A stretch of 64,000 nt of DNA, from contig JALNWQ010000008.1 in NCBI GenBank assembly GCA_023230855.1, positions 124,001-188,000 of the forward strand, read 5' to 3'. Below, piece by piece: positions 54,859 through 63,933 of this stretch. Under the pieces are notes generated by a model. That model saw only the letters and a program-made list of their open reading frames with translations, had not been told where the DNA came from and did no database searches. Position numbers and translations under genes: made by a program. The first letter of the stretch is position 1. The number at the start of each line of letters is the position of its first letter. This DNA is from Solirubrobacteraceae bacterium. Its GTDB lineage: Bacteria; Actinomycetota; Thermoleophilia; Solirubrobacterales; Solirubrobacteraceae.

Positions 54859-56676
54859 ATGACCTGCAATATCTGCGACGATTCGGTCCAAGACGCCCTA
54901 CTCCGTGGCCAGCGTCCCGAGCGCGGCTCTCTGCACTGCGAGGTGTGCGCGTCGCGACCGCGAACGAGGACGTTCCGCCTCGTCTACGACGAGCAGGTTG
55001 CCCCTTGGCTAGACCGCCATAGTCTGCCGGGGAAGGCGCTGGACATCGCCGGCATCGGTGCCACTGCCGACGTGCTTCGCGCCAATTTTCCGGACGTCGT
55101 GGTCGCGGCACTCGTTGGCCGCAAGATCACGACTGACATCCGCGACCTCAAGGAGTTCGACGACGGCGCGTTCGGCATCGTCACCGCGTGTCAGGTCCTT
55201 GACTACATCCTTGAGATAGACGCGGCGATCGCGGCCACACGGCGGGTGTTGGCCCCTGGGGGCCTTTTTGTCATTCACATCGACGACGCGCGACTCACCG
55301 CAGGGGACGATCCCGCGACACCCAAGGCGTGGCTGGAAAATCTCGGTGGTTACTACCCAGACGACTACAAGGTCCCTAGCATCACCGTCGGCCGCCAGCG
55401 CATCATGGAGAGCTTGGCTAGTGGCGGGTTCCAAGCCGAGCAGTTTCAGTATTCGGATCCGTTTTCGGGTCAGCGAACGACGTGGTTCATCGGACGACGG
55501 TTGGCCGATCCAGTGGCCACGCCGACGCGCGTCGAAGCATCCGCGACGGACGCTCCGCCTCCCGCTCCCGCCGAGATACGCAGCGATCGCGTTCGGCGCG
55601 GAGAGCCAACCTATGTGTTGTTCACGATCGACACAGAGACCAACCGGACGATCGAGAACGGGTTTTGGAGCTACTGCGTCAACGGCCACCTACCCTCCGA
55701 CATCGACGCACTCATCGAGGCGGGCGTTGTAGCGCGCTCGAGCGGTGGCTACTCCCTCGTCGGAAGGGACAGGCAGCAGTTCCGGGACCTGGCGTCCCGC
55801 GAACCACACATCCGACGCCTCGCAGATGCCTCCCCACGAGCGACGGGTGGCCTGCCGCTGATCTTCGACGCTCTACGCCCCTACGGGTTCCCAGCCGTCG
55901 TCATGGTCGACATGAGCGCGTACGGCTGGTTCGGCGATGCCGACTTCACAGAAACAATTCGGATCTGCAACTCCGACGGACACGACGTGCAGTTGCACGC
56001 ACATCTCACTACGCTCGACAAATCGTGGTTCGCAGAGTTTGACATCGAACGCCCCCTGTCCAAAAACATCCTCGAGTGGCCGACCGAGACGATGAAGGCG
56101 ATTCACGGCACGCTCGCGGATCAGCTCGCTAGCTTGACGGGAGGACACACGCCTACCGCGTATCGCGCCGGGGCCTACCGGTGCTCCGATCAGCTCATCG
56201 ATGCCCTCGCCGAGCTAGGTTTTGCGTTTGATTCCTCCTACGACCACACGTGGCTCGACCGGCACACCATATGTCGAGACCGCGCGGTCGGGAACGCACC
56301 ATTTCGCTACCGAGACCTCATCGAGCTTCCAATCACGGCAGTCAGGCATGGGTCTCAGCTCCGGCGCTTTGAGCCGCGTCCGTGGGACGAAACCCTAGGT
56401 CCACTCGAACTCGGCGCGCTCGACGCGCTGCATCGAGAGGGCGTTCGGGTCGTCACCTACATCCTCCACAGCTACAGCCTCATGGAGATGCGCCGCTCCG
56501 ACAACAGTCGTGCCTGGCGAGGGCCGTCGGCCAAGATCACCGAATGGTTCCAGCGAACCCTCGACCACATCGCGCATCATCCAGGTCTCGAGGTGGTCGA
56601 CTCGGTACAACTAAGCGCCCTGATAGACGAGGATCCGACCATCCTCCTAGGCAGCGACGCGCTCGTCTCTCTCTGA
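54859..56676 (+). CDS. Zinc-ribbon methyltransferase fused to a polysaccharide deacetylase
   Basis: 605 residues from the ATG at 54859. Residues 1-35 contain two C-x-x-C pairs ('MTCNICDD' and 'HCEVCASRP'), a zinc ribbon. Residues about 50-210 are a class I methyltransferase: 'ALDIAGIGATADVL', 'DIRDLKEFDDGAFGIVTACQVLDYI' and 'VLAPGGLFVIHIDD'. After a linker, 'TYVLFTIDTETNRTIENGFW' (about 255) opens a NodB-like deacetylase domain with 'DGHDVQLHAHLTT' and 'TPTAYRAGAYRCSDQLIDAL', the R-A-G motif being typical. The protein would methylate and deacetylate a sugar. GC content and codon choice differ from the flanking genes. Confidence 0.82.
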   Translation: MTCNICDDSVQDALLRGQRPERGSLHCEVCASRPRTRTFRLVYDEQVAPWLDRHSLPGKALDIAGIGATADVLRANFPDVVVAALVGRKITTDIRDLKEFDDGAFGIVTACQVLDYILEIDAAIAATRRVLAPGGLFVIHIDDARLTAGDDPATPKAWLENLGGYYPDDYKVPSITVGRQRIMESLASGGFQAEQFQYSDPFSGQRTTWFIGRRLADPVATPTRVEASATDAPPPAPAEIRSDRVRRGEPTYVLFTIDTETNRTIENGFWSYCVNGHLPSDIDALIEAGVVARSSGGYSLVGRDRQQFRDLASREPHIRRLADASPRATGGLPLIFDALRPYGFPAVVMVDMSAYGWFGDADFTETIRICNSDGHDVQLHAHLTTLDKSWFAEFDIERPLSKNILEWPTETMKAIHGTLADQLASLTGGHTPTAYRAGAYRCSDQLIDALAELGFAFDSSYDHTWLDRHTICRDRAVGNAPFRYRDLIELPITAVRHGSQLRRFEPRPWDETLGPLELGALDALHREGVRVVTYILHSYSLMEMRRSDNSRAWRGPSAKITEWFQRTLDHIAHHPGLEVVDSVQLSALIDEDPTILLGSDALVSL

Positions 56677-56679
56677 TCC

Positions 56680-59436
56680 GTGGCCGACAAACCGGTCGCC
56701 CCACTCCGCATCGTCGGGGCCTATCTCGACACTTGGCACCTGCGTCGCGCCGCCAACGGCACACCTCGTACCTTTACCTCCTCGACGCCGAACGCGTGGA
56801 TCACGCTACTCCATGCTTGGATCGCTGAGCGCATCAAGGATCCAACCGCACGCGCCGTAGCCCGAAAGCAAGCGATCGCCCACGCGGACGTTCATGGCAA
56901 TCACCCGCCGCCGACCTTGAACGTCGTGGGCTACGCCCTCCACCTCGATGCGGGTTGGCGCGAGTCCCAGGAACGCCGGAGCATTCTCGACCACGTCGCC
57001 GACGCAGGAGGCTCGCCTCTCCAGATTCGTTCGACGCTCGCGTGGGCATGGAGAGCCGCTCACGTTGCAGCCGCCTCAGCGGACCATGAAATATCGACGA
57101 TGCTCCGCCATCGCCTCGGGCGCGCCGTAAACCGCCTCGACCACATCGAGGACCTATCGGCGTTCGCGCGGACAGCCTTGCCTCTCGCTCTCATCGCCGC
57201 CGGCGACGAACATCTCCGCATGTCGATCGGAATGGCTTTGCGCCGACGACTGGCGGACGCCCCGCGAGGGCCTAGGTTGCACACCGCGCACCTTGCGCAG
57301 GCCGCCGTCGCGGCACATGTCGCAGGCGAACGGCCGATCGCTACTGGCCTTGTCGAAGAGATCGTCCGCGCGAGAATCGACAGCGAGCGATTGCTCGCCC
57401 GCGCTCGACCCGACGGCGCGTCGGCGTTCGACACCAGCCCTTGGGTCCCGCTCGCCATCGTGGCGACGAGCGATGACCTCTCCGCGCTCGCTTCCGGACT
57501 GGCACCTCGTGCTCCTGCGCTTCCGCAAATGGAGATCACCGATCCGCGCTTGGACCGCGGAGAGCTGCGTGCGAACCTTCGGACCAATCGCACGACCACG
57601 GAGCTCAAGTTTTCCAGTAGCGACCTCAACCTTCTGCTTCGACAACTGTTTGACCAGATTGACGCGAGCAGTGCAGCTCTCTCTCCGCGTCTTCAAGGTC
57701 ACCTCGCTATCGCGCTCAGCGACATTTCTGAGGCGACGTCCGATCAACGGACCAAGCAGCGCGCCCAGTCGCTGATCGGATCGATCGGCGACCGGCTGGT
57801 TGCCCGCCAAGCGCCGTCCGGCGGCTGGGCTTACGCCCGCAGCGCGGTGCCAAGCGTCATCTATGGGGCGGCAGCCACCAAGGAAACCACCTTCCCAGAT
57901 CGTGAATACACGATCGATGCAGCGGTTCCGGGCATCGCGCTGCACCGCTCGTTCCGCCTACTAGGCGACCAGCGCCACCTCGCAGCCGCTCGACGGGTGT
58001 TCGACTTTCTTGAGCTCCACGTGGGACGCGTCACATGGAACAACCGGCCGGTTTGGCGACTCTATCCTGACGATGACAAGACCGACCGACAAGGAACGGC
58101 CGTCAACTACGAAGCATGGGTCGGTGCTTACCTTGCCGAGTACGTCCACGCGCGACCGCCGGCCGATAAGTGTACTCGAGCGCGCGCGTATATCGAAGAC
58201 GTCGTCGCGTACTCCTCTAGCCATCTCTCCCCGACGGGCGATATCGCCTATGGCGACTACGTACGAGAGCGCCGCACGCCCTACGCCTCTTGGGACGCCC
58301 ACCTCCTCACAGAGATCGACCGACTCGTCGGACTCCCTGCCGCGCGACGCGACGCTGAACGCATCGTCCGTCGACTCGTCGACCTGCAGCATCCAAGCGG
58401 GATAGTCCCGAATGTCGTTGATTTCGAAGATGAGATAGATGGCGAGCATGTGTGGCTCATGCACCGCCACGGCATCGGCCCATATCCGATCCGCAGCTAC
58501 TACCTCTTGTATTTCGTCGTCGCAGCAGCAGATCTAGATCTTCGCGCGGCGCTCAGGACCTTGTCGTTTCTCCTAGCAACCATGTTTCGCCCCGTAACAG
58601 GCGATCTTTCAAGTGGCTATTTTGCGGACGGCAGACTCGATGACCGTCCCGATTCCCTCGAACGCTCTGGCCGCGATTGGTTGTTGCTGGCACTCGCTGC
58701 GCTAGCGCGACACAGCGACGGGACCTATGTGCCACGCATCGACGATGTCGAGCCCGCACGCACGCGCCTGTCACGCTTCCTTGACGGTCTCCAAAGCTCC
58801 ACAGAACCCGAGCCAGCAGACCGCCAACTTCCCGATCGACCTCCACCGAGTTGGGCTGATCTTCCACAGCGCCGTGCGGCGTGGGCTCTCTCGTCGTGGA
58901 CCAACGGCGAGCGTAGTCGTTCCGCCGATGAAGCTCGGAACTTGGCAGCCGCACTCTCGGATGATGGCATGTGGCCCGTGCGACATCGTCCCGATGGCGA
59001 CGCGCGACAAGGCCAGGTCGGCGACAGCCTCGCTCAGATGCTCGACGCCGGATTGGACGACAACACGGTGCGCAACGCAGTGGTGAAGGGAGCGGAGTGG
59101 GCGTGGACTTCGTTGTTTGATCCCCGCACCGGTGCTGCCACCACCACGCCCCGCGGTCGCACCCCCATGTCAACACATCACATCGCCGCCCATGTCGCAT
59201 GGTTCGCACATTGCGCGCGCACGGCTGGGAGCCCCGACGATCGTGCCTTGTGGAGTGGTCGGTCCACACTCGCGTTTCGCCACCTCGTCATGACGCGTTT
59301 CGACGCCGCGGGAGCCCCAGTACTGCTCACCGCTGTTCGGGGAAGTTCGCATACGTCGGAGCTCCGCGAGACGCACAACGCGCTGCGGCGCGCCGCGGGA
59401 GTGGTCGCATCCGGCCTCCCAGTCTTCGAGAGCTAG
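56680..59436 (+). CDS. 918-residue toroid-like protein of unknown function
   Basis: 918 residues from a GTG 3 bp after the preceding stop. All-helical, no signal peptide. Residues about 70-270 resemble the 276-residue protein at 50.8 kb (shared TSPW-x-PLA motif); residues about 360-880 have toroid-like helix pairs with 'SGGWAYARSAVPS', 'DREYTIDAAVPGIALHRSF', 'TAVNYEAWVGAYLAEYV', 'GDIAYGDYV', 'DGMWPVRHRPDGDARQGQVGDSLAQMLDAGLD' and 'MSTHHIAAHVAWFAH', resembling the 388-residue protein at 49.3 kb. Possibly a polysaccharide epimerase or lyase-like enzyme or a scaffold. Lower GC than its surroundings. Confidence 0.75.
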   Translation: MADKPVAPLRIVGAYLDTWHLRRAANGTPRTFTSSTPNAWITLLHAWIAERIKDPTARAVARKQAIAHADVHGNHPPPTLNVVGYALHLDAGWRESQERRSILDHVADAGGSPLQIRSTLAWAWRAAHVAAASADHEISTMLRHRLGRAVNRLDHIEDLSAFARTALPLALIAAGDEHLRMSIGMALRRRLADAPRGPRLHTAHLAQAAVAAHVAGERPIATGLVEEIVRARIDSERLLARARPDGASAFDTSPWVPLAIVATSDDLSALASGLAPRAPALPQMEITDPRLDRGELRANLRTNRTTTELKFSSSDLNLLLRQLFDQIDASSAALSPRLQGHLAIALSDISEATSDQRTKQRAQSLIGSIGDRLVARQAPSGGWAYARSAVPSVIYGAAATKETTFPDREYTIDAAVPGIALHRSFRLLGDQRHLAAARRVFDFLELHVGRVTWNNRPVWRLYPDDDKTDRQGTAVNYEAWVGAYLAEYVHARPPADKCTRARAYIEDVVAYSSSHLSPTGDIAYGDYVRERRTPYASWDAHLLTEIDRLVGLPAARRDAERIVRRLVDLQHPSGIVPNVVDFEDEIDGEHVWLMHRHGIGPYPIRSYYLLYFVVAAADLDLRAALRTLSFLLATMFRPVTGDLSSGYFADGRLDDRPDSLERSGRDWLLLALAALARHSDGTYVPRIDDVEPARTRLSRFLDGLQSSTEPEPADRQLPDRPPPSWADLPQRRAAWALSSWTNGERSRSADEARNLAAALSDDGMWPVRHRPDGDARQGQVGDSLAQMLDAGLDDNTVRNAVVKGAEWAWTSLFDPRTGAATTTPRGRTPMSTHHIAAHVAWFAHCARTAGSPDDRALWSGRSTLAFRHLVMTRFDAAGAPVLLTAVRGSSHTSELRETHNALRRAAGVVASGLPVFES

Positions 59437-59581
59437 ACCCCGACTGATCGTGCGCCAAGTCATCCTCCCCAGAACTTCCGCACTGACCACCGTGCGGCGA
59501 GTTCCCGTCATGTCGTCGGCCATGCACGCAACCTCAGCGCAGACCGCTGAAGAGTGATGGGCACCGGAGGACACTCGTACC

Positions 59582-61447
59582 GTGCCCGAGCCACACGACT
59601 TACTCAAGTGCAGATCAGGCGCGGAGCCCGAAGCCGGGGCTTCCGACTCCCCGCGGTGCCTTTCCGACCAGATCGCCGTGCACGACGTTCCGTCAGCCCT
59701 GATGAATCCCGCGAGCCCCTCCTCACTCGTGCCCACGCGACCATCTGAGCGCTCGCAGGCCAACGCAGGCGTCGCGCAGATTGCCGCGCGCGTCGGGCGC
59801 CACCAATCGGTCTACGCGACCGCCAACATCACCGTCGTCGTGGCGGGCATGGTCAACCTCGCTCTCTTGGCGAGGTCGCTCGAGACCTGGGAGTTCGGCC
59901 AGCTCGCGGTGCTGCTCGTGTTGGCGACGGGGGTCAGCGTCCTTGCCAGCCTGGGGACGCTCCAAGGCACGATGGCGGCCGTCTTCGGAAGCACCGGAGA
60001 CGACGACGGGGTCGGTGACGACGAACGTCGATCCACCGTGAGCGACCCCGCCAGGGCGGCCACCACCGGAGCGTTGATGATCGCCGGCGTCGGCGCGGCG
60101 GTGACGATCCCGCTCGTCCTCGGCGGGAACCTCCTAGAAGCCCAAGTCCTCCACCAGGCCGAGCCCGCGCATCTGCTCGCAATGGCCGGACTCGCAGGCA
60201 CCGCAGGGGCGACCGCTCGCCTCACGGCCAACCTGCTGAGGATCGACCGTCGCCCCCTCGCGTACTTCGTGACGGTCCTCAGCCAATCGCTCATCACGGT
60301 CGGGGCGACAGCGGTGCTCCTGGTGGCGGGCCTGGGACTCGAAGCCGGAGTGCTGGGCATCGCGACCGGGAACGTCGGTGCCCTCGCCGTCGGCCTCGTC
60401 ATGGGCCGCGGGTACTTTGCGGCTCGCGCGTCCCGTCACGACGCCGTCGTGATCACACGTCGTGGAGCACCACTCGTACCGATCGTCCTGTCGTTCCAGA
60501 CGATCCAACTCGGAGATCTGCTCCTCGTCTCACGATTCGCGAACGCCGACGCCACAGGCTTCTACCGCGCCGCCTCACGCTTCGGCGCGCTGGCCGTGTA
60601 TTGGACCGCCACGTTCCACATGGCGTGGGGCCCGATGCGGATCGACCCCGAGCATCGGGCGATCGACGAGACGCACGGACGAACGCAAGTCAGTGCAGCC
60701 GTGCTCCTGGTGTTCCTGGCAGGCACCGGTGGCGTGTGGCTCTTCCTCCTGGCCTCGGCCAACTGGTGGGTCGCGATCGTGGGATCGAGCTACGCCGACG
60801 CCGCGAAGTACATCCCGCTCGTGGCGGCGAACTTCGCCCTGCACGGGCTCTTCATCATGGCCTACCGCATCGCCGAGTTCCCGAACAAGCGGCGCATGTT
60901 CGTCATCCTGGCCGTCACCGCCGCGGTGCTGTTCGTCGGCGTGTCGTTCGTCGTCCTACGCCACCTCGGCCCCGGCGGCGTCGTCGTCGGTGGTGCGATC
61001 GGGTACGGCACGGGCATCACCGTGCTGCTCGTCCTCACGCAACGCGGCCCCACCCCACTCCCCCTCCCGACGTGGCGGCTGCTCGCCATCATCGCGCTGA
61101 CCGCCATGCTCGCCGCTGCGGTCTGGCCGATCGACCTGGACCCGATCCCGACGCTCGGCGTCGCGATCGTCGTATCGCTCATCTATGCGGCCGGTGCGCT
61201 CGCCATCCTTCCGCCATCGCACCGGCGGGTGCTCTTCGCCGCGCTTCGTCGCCTGGCCCGCCGCCCGTCGCGGACCGATGACCCGACCGCCCTCGAGGAC
61301 GCCGCGCTCCGGTCGCTGCTCGACGCCCACGGCCGCACCCCCGCCTGGATCGCCGACGCCGCCGGCATCGATCCGGCCGTCGTCGACGCACGCGTCAGGC
61401 GGCTCGGTCGCATGGACGCGCCGCCAACCGCCGCGGGCCGCGACTGA
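59582..61447 (+). CDS. Wzx-like polysaccharide flippase
   Basis: 621 residues. About twelve hydrophobic segments run from residue 75 to 545 ('ANITVVVAGMVNLALLARSL', 'FGQLAVLLVLATGVSVLASLGTLQG', 'LLRIDRRPLAYFVTVLSQSLITVGATAVLLVAGLGL' and others), with 'DLLLVSRFANADATGFYRAASRFGALAVYW', the pattern of MOP-superfamily O-antigen flippases. It should move lipid-linked sugar units across the membrane. The last 60 residues ('LEDAALRSLLDAHGRTPAWIADAAGIDPAVVDARVRRLGR') look like a small helix-turn-helix, unusual for Wzx. The GTG start has GGAGG 11 bp upstream; an ATG at 59702 would remove 40 disordered residues. Confidence 0.85.
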   Translation: MPEPHDLLKCRSGAEPEAGASDSPRCLSDQIAVHDVPSALMNPASPSSLVPTRPSERSQANAGVAQIAARVGRHQSVYATANITVVVAGMVNLALLARSLETWEFGQLAVLLVLATGVSVLASLGTLQGTMAAVFGSTGDDDGVGDDERRSTVSDPARAATTGALMIAGVGAAVTIPLVLGGNLLEAQVLHQAEPAHLLAMAGLAGTAGATARLTANLLRIDRRPLAYFVTVLSQSLITVGATAVLLVAGLGLEAGVLGIATGNVGALAVGLVMGRGYFAARASRHDAVVITRRGAPLVPIVLSFQTIQLGDLLLVSRFANADATGFYRAASRFGALAVYWTATFHMAWGPMRIDPEHRAIDETHGRTQVSAAVLLVFLAGTGGVWLFLLASANWWVAIVGSSYADAAKYIPLVAANFALHGLFIMAYRIAEFPNKRRMFVILAVTAAVLFVGVSFVVLRHLGPGGVVVGGAIGYGTGITVLLVLTQRGPTPLPLPTWRLLAIIALTAMLAAAVWPIDLDPIPTLGVAIVVSLIYAAGALAILPPSHRRVLFAALRRLARRPSRTDDPTALEDAALRSLLDAHGRTPAWIADAAGIDPAVVDARVRRLGRMDAPPTAAGRD

Positions 61448-61474
61448 CGCGCCACCCGCCCCCCCACGCCGCGC

Positions 61475-62683
61475 TCAGCCCCCCAACGCCCCCCGCAGCG
61501 CCTCAACCACCTGCTCCACGTCCCCGTCGCTCAGGCCCGGGTGCATCGGCAGGCTCAGCGACTCGTCGGAGTACGCCCTGGCCCGGGGTAGGTCATCCGG
61601 CTCCAGGCCGAGCGACTCCGCGTAGTACGTGTGCAGGTGCAACGAGCGGAAGTGCACGCTCGTGCCGATCCCGGCGCGACTCAGCTCGCGTGCGACGCGG
61701 TTGCGGCGTGCCTCGCCACCGGGGATGCGCACCGCATAGACGTGCATCGCATGGCGCGCATGGTCCGGGGCGGGCGGGGCCACCCGCACGTCGACGTCGG
61801 CCAGCGCGTCGTCGTACAGGCGCGCCAGCTGCAACCGCCGCTCGGTGCGCTCGTCCAACGCCTTCAACTGGTGGATGCCGAGCGCGGCCGCGACGTCGTG
61901 CATCGCGAACTTGAACCCCGGGGCGACGATGTCGTACGCGCCCGGCGCCTCGTCCTCGTGGCGATCCCACGACGGCCGGCTCATCCCCTGCCGCGACAAC
62001 AACCCGGCCCGGTCGGCCGCGTCACGCGACGGACTGACCAGCGCGCCGCCGTCGACCGTCGTCATGTTCTTGCTCGCATGGAACGAGAACGCGGTCGGGT
62101 TGCCGAACGACCCGATCATCCGCCCGCGCCACCGGGCGCCGATCGCATGGGCGGCGTCCTCGATCACCGGCACCCCGGTGTCCGCGGTGAACGCCGCCAC
62201 CGCATCCATGTCCAACGGGCGGCCGTGCAGGTGCACGACGAACGCCGCCCTCGTGCGCTCGGTGACCGCGTCGCGCGCCCCGTCCAGGTCGATGAGCCCC
62301 GTGTCGGGATCCACGTCCACCAGCACCGGGACGGCCCCCTGGTGCACCACGAGGTTGGCGCACGACGCAAAGGTCACCGCCGGCACCAGCACCTCGTCGC
62401 CGGGCCCCACCCCCAGCTCGACGAGCGCGAGCTTCATGCCCGCCGAGCACGAGCTGACGCACGTCAGGTGCTCCACCCCCAGGTAGCTGCGCAACCCCAT
62501 CGTCAGGCGCGCCACGCGTGGACCACCGGTGACCCACCCGTCCTGGATCGCCGCCGTGATCTCACGGAGCTCGGCGGCGCCGAACGTCGGCGCGGAGAGC
62601 TGGATCGACACTGATTGACGGCGGTCCGTCGCACCGGCGCCGGCGGTGGCGCCCCGGGGCTCCGTGACCGGCGTCTCATTCAT
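61475..62683 (-). CDS. DegT/DnrJ/EryC1/StrS sugar aminotransferase
   Basis: 402 residues. PLP-dependent fold type I: 'DGWVTGGPRVARLTMGLRSYLGVEHLTCVSSCSAGMKLAL', 'DEVLVPAVTFASCANLV', 'VPVIEDAAHAIGARWRGRMIGSFG' and the Schiff-base Lys in 'AFSFHASKNMTTVDGGAL'. Such enzymes transfer an amino group to a 3- or 4-keto nucleotide sugar, for example making UDP-4-amino-4,6-dideoxy or 3-amino sugars. It fits with the Gfo/Idh oxidoreductase and nucleotide-sugar dehydrogenase in the same cluster. Its ATG lies 6 bp after a TAGGCT box that overlaps the divergent promoter. Confidence 0.93.
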   Translation of the reverse strand: MNETPVTEPRGATAGAGATDRRQSVSIQLSAPTFGAAELREITAAIQDGWVTGGPRVARLTMGLRSYLGVEHLTCVSSCSAGMKLALVELGVGPGDEVLVPAVTFASCANLVVHQGAVPVLVDVDPDTGLIDLDGARDAVTERTRAAFVVHLHGRPLDMDAVAAFTADTGVPVIEDAAHAIGARWRGRMIGSFGNPTAFSFHASKNMTTVDGGALVSPSRDAADRAGLLSRQGMSRPSWDRHEDEAPGAYDIVAPGFKFAMHDVAAALGIHQLKALDERTERRLQLARLYDDALADVDVRVAPPAPDHARHAMHVYAVRIPGGEARRNRVARELSRAGIGTSVHFRSLHLHTYYAESLGLEPDDLPRARAYSDESLSLPMHPGLSDGDVEQVVEALRGALGG

Positions 62684-62689
62684 AGACGG

Positions 62690-62695
62690 AGCCTA
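62690..62695 (-). promoter_or_regulatory. -10 box (TAGGCT) of the aminotransferase gene
   Basis: Minus-strand TAGGCT, 6 bases before the ATG at 62683. It shares two base pairs with the plus-strand box. Confidence 0.6.
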
Positions 62696-62699
62696 TAGT
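62694..62699 (+). promoter_or_regulatory. -10 box (TATAGT) of the glycosidase gene
   Basis: TATAGT, close to consensus TATAAT, 7 bases before the GTG at 62707. Confidence 0.65.
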
Positions 62700-62706
62700 G
62701 CTTACG

Positions 62707-63933
62707 GTGTTCTCGCGGACGTTGATCGTCGCCCTGCTCACCGCGCTCGTCTGGTCCGGCGCCGCCGGCGCGCCAGGCCTCGCACCGGGCCTGGATCCCG
62801 CGCCGGCCACCGCCGCGAAGGCGAAGTCCGGCAAAACCCAGAAGGGCAAGGCCAAGCGGTCCGGGGCGAAGAAGTCGAAGCAGGCGAAGAAGGACTTCAA
62901 GTCGCTGCCGTCGTCGCGCAAGGCGATCTGGGGTCCCACCGACGCGTTCTCCACCTACAAGAAGCTGCGCGTCGGGATCTGGCAGTACCAGCTGCTGTGG
63001 AACCAGGTGGCCACGCGCAGGCCCGACGATCCCCGCGATCCCGACGACCCCGCCTACAGCTGGCCGGCGGCGCTCGACCAGGCCGTCAAGGACGCCCGCA
63101 AGGCGAAGATCGACGTGGCGCTCATGGTGCGCGCCACCCCCGGGTGGGCCAACGGCGGCCAGGCGTTCAGCATCCCGCCGACATCGGACCGCGACTACGC
63201 CGACTTCGTCGTCGCCGCCGCCAAGCGCTACCCGCGGGTGCGCCGATGGATGATCTGGGGCGAGCCCAACCAGCACTTCCACTGGGCCCCCACCCCGGCC
63301 CGCGCCTACGCCCAGCCGCTGTCGAAGGCCGATCGCGAGGCGCCGCGGCGCTACGCCCGGCTCGTCGACCGCGCCTACGGGGCGCTGAAGGCCCGCAGCA
63401 AGCGCAACCTCGTCATCGCCGGGATGACGTTCACCACCGGGCACATCGCGCCGCGCGACTGGATCCGCAACATGCGCCTGCCCAACGGCAAGCCGCCGCG
63501 GATGGACCTGTACGGCCACAACCCGTTCTCCGCCCGCCGCCCCAACCTCAAGAACCCGCGGCTGGAGCACGGCCTGGCGGACATGTCGTCGGTGCGGCAC
63601 CTCGCCGGATGGGTCGACCGGTGGATCGACCGTCGCCGGTCGAGGAAGGCGCGCCGCGCCGACCCGATGGAGCTGTACCTCAGCGAGTTCACGCTCCCCA
63701 CCGACCACGCCAACCGGTTCTTCAACTTCTACGTGTCGCGGGGCACCCAGGCGTCGTGGTTGCGCTCGGCGCTGGCGATCGCCCGCAAGCGCTCGTCGCG
63801 CATCGCCGCGTTCGGCTGGTTCACGCTGCAGGACCAGCCGTCCGCCGCCGACGGGTACGAGACCCACTGGGGCCTCGTCGACGAGCACGGCAAGCCCAAG
63901 CCGGCGTACGCGGTCTTCCGACGCGGCCGATGA
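62707..63933 (+). CDS. Secreted clan GH-A glycoside hydrolase-like protein
   Basis: About 408 residues from the GTG at 62707 (a GTG at 62698 adds three). A signal peptide ('MFSRTLIVALLTALVWSGAAGA') is followed by a Lys/Ala/Ser-rich basic stretch of about 40 residues and a TIM-barrel-like domain. 'KKLRVGIWQYQLLWNQVAT', 'ALMVRATPGWANGG', 'RRWMIWGEPNQHFHW' with the acid/base Glu of the WGEPN motif, and 'MELYLSEFTLPTDH' with the nucleophile Glu, match clan GH-A enzymes of the GH39/GH5 kind. It may trim or remodel the surface polysaccharide outside the cell. Coupled (ATGA) to the next glycosyltransferase. Confidence 0.85.
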   Translation: MFSRTLIVALLTALVWSGAAGAPGLAPGLDPAPATAAKAKSGKTQKGKAKRSGAKKSKQAKKDFKSLPSSRKAIWGPTDAFSTYKKLRVGIWQYQLLWNQVATRRPDDPRDPDDPAYSWPAALDQAVKDARKAKIDVALMVRATPGWANGGQAFSIPPTSDRDYADFVVAAAKRYPRVRRWMIWGEPNQHFHWAPTPARAYAQPLSKADREAPRRYARLVDRAYGALKARSKRNLVIAGMTFTTGHIAPRDWIRNMRLPNGKPPRMDLYGHNPFSARRPNLKNPRLEHGLADMSSVRHLAGWVDRWIDRRRSRKARRADPMELYLSEFTLPTDHANRFFNFYVSRGTQASWLRSALAIARKRSSRIAAFGWFTLQDQPSAADGYETHWGLVDEHGKPKPAYAVFRRGR

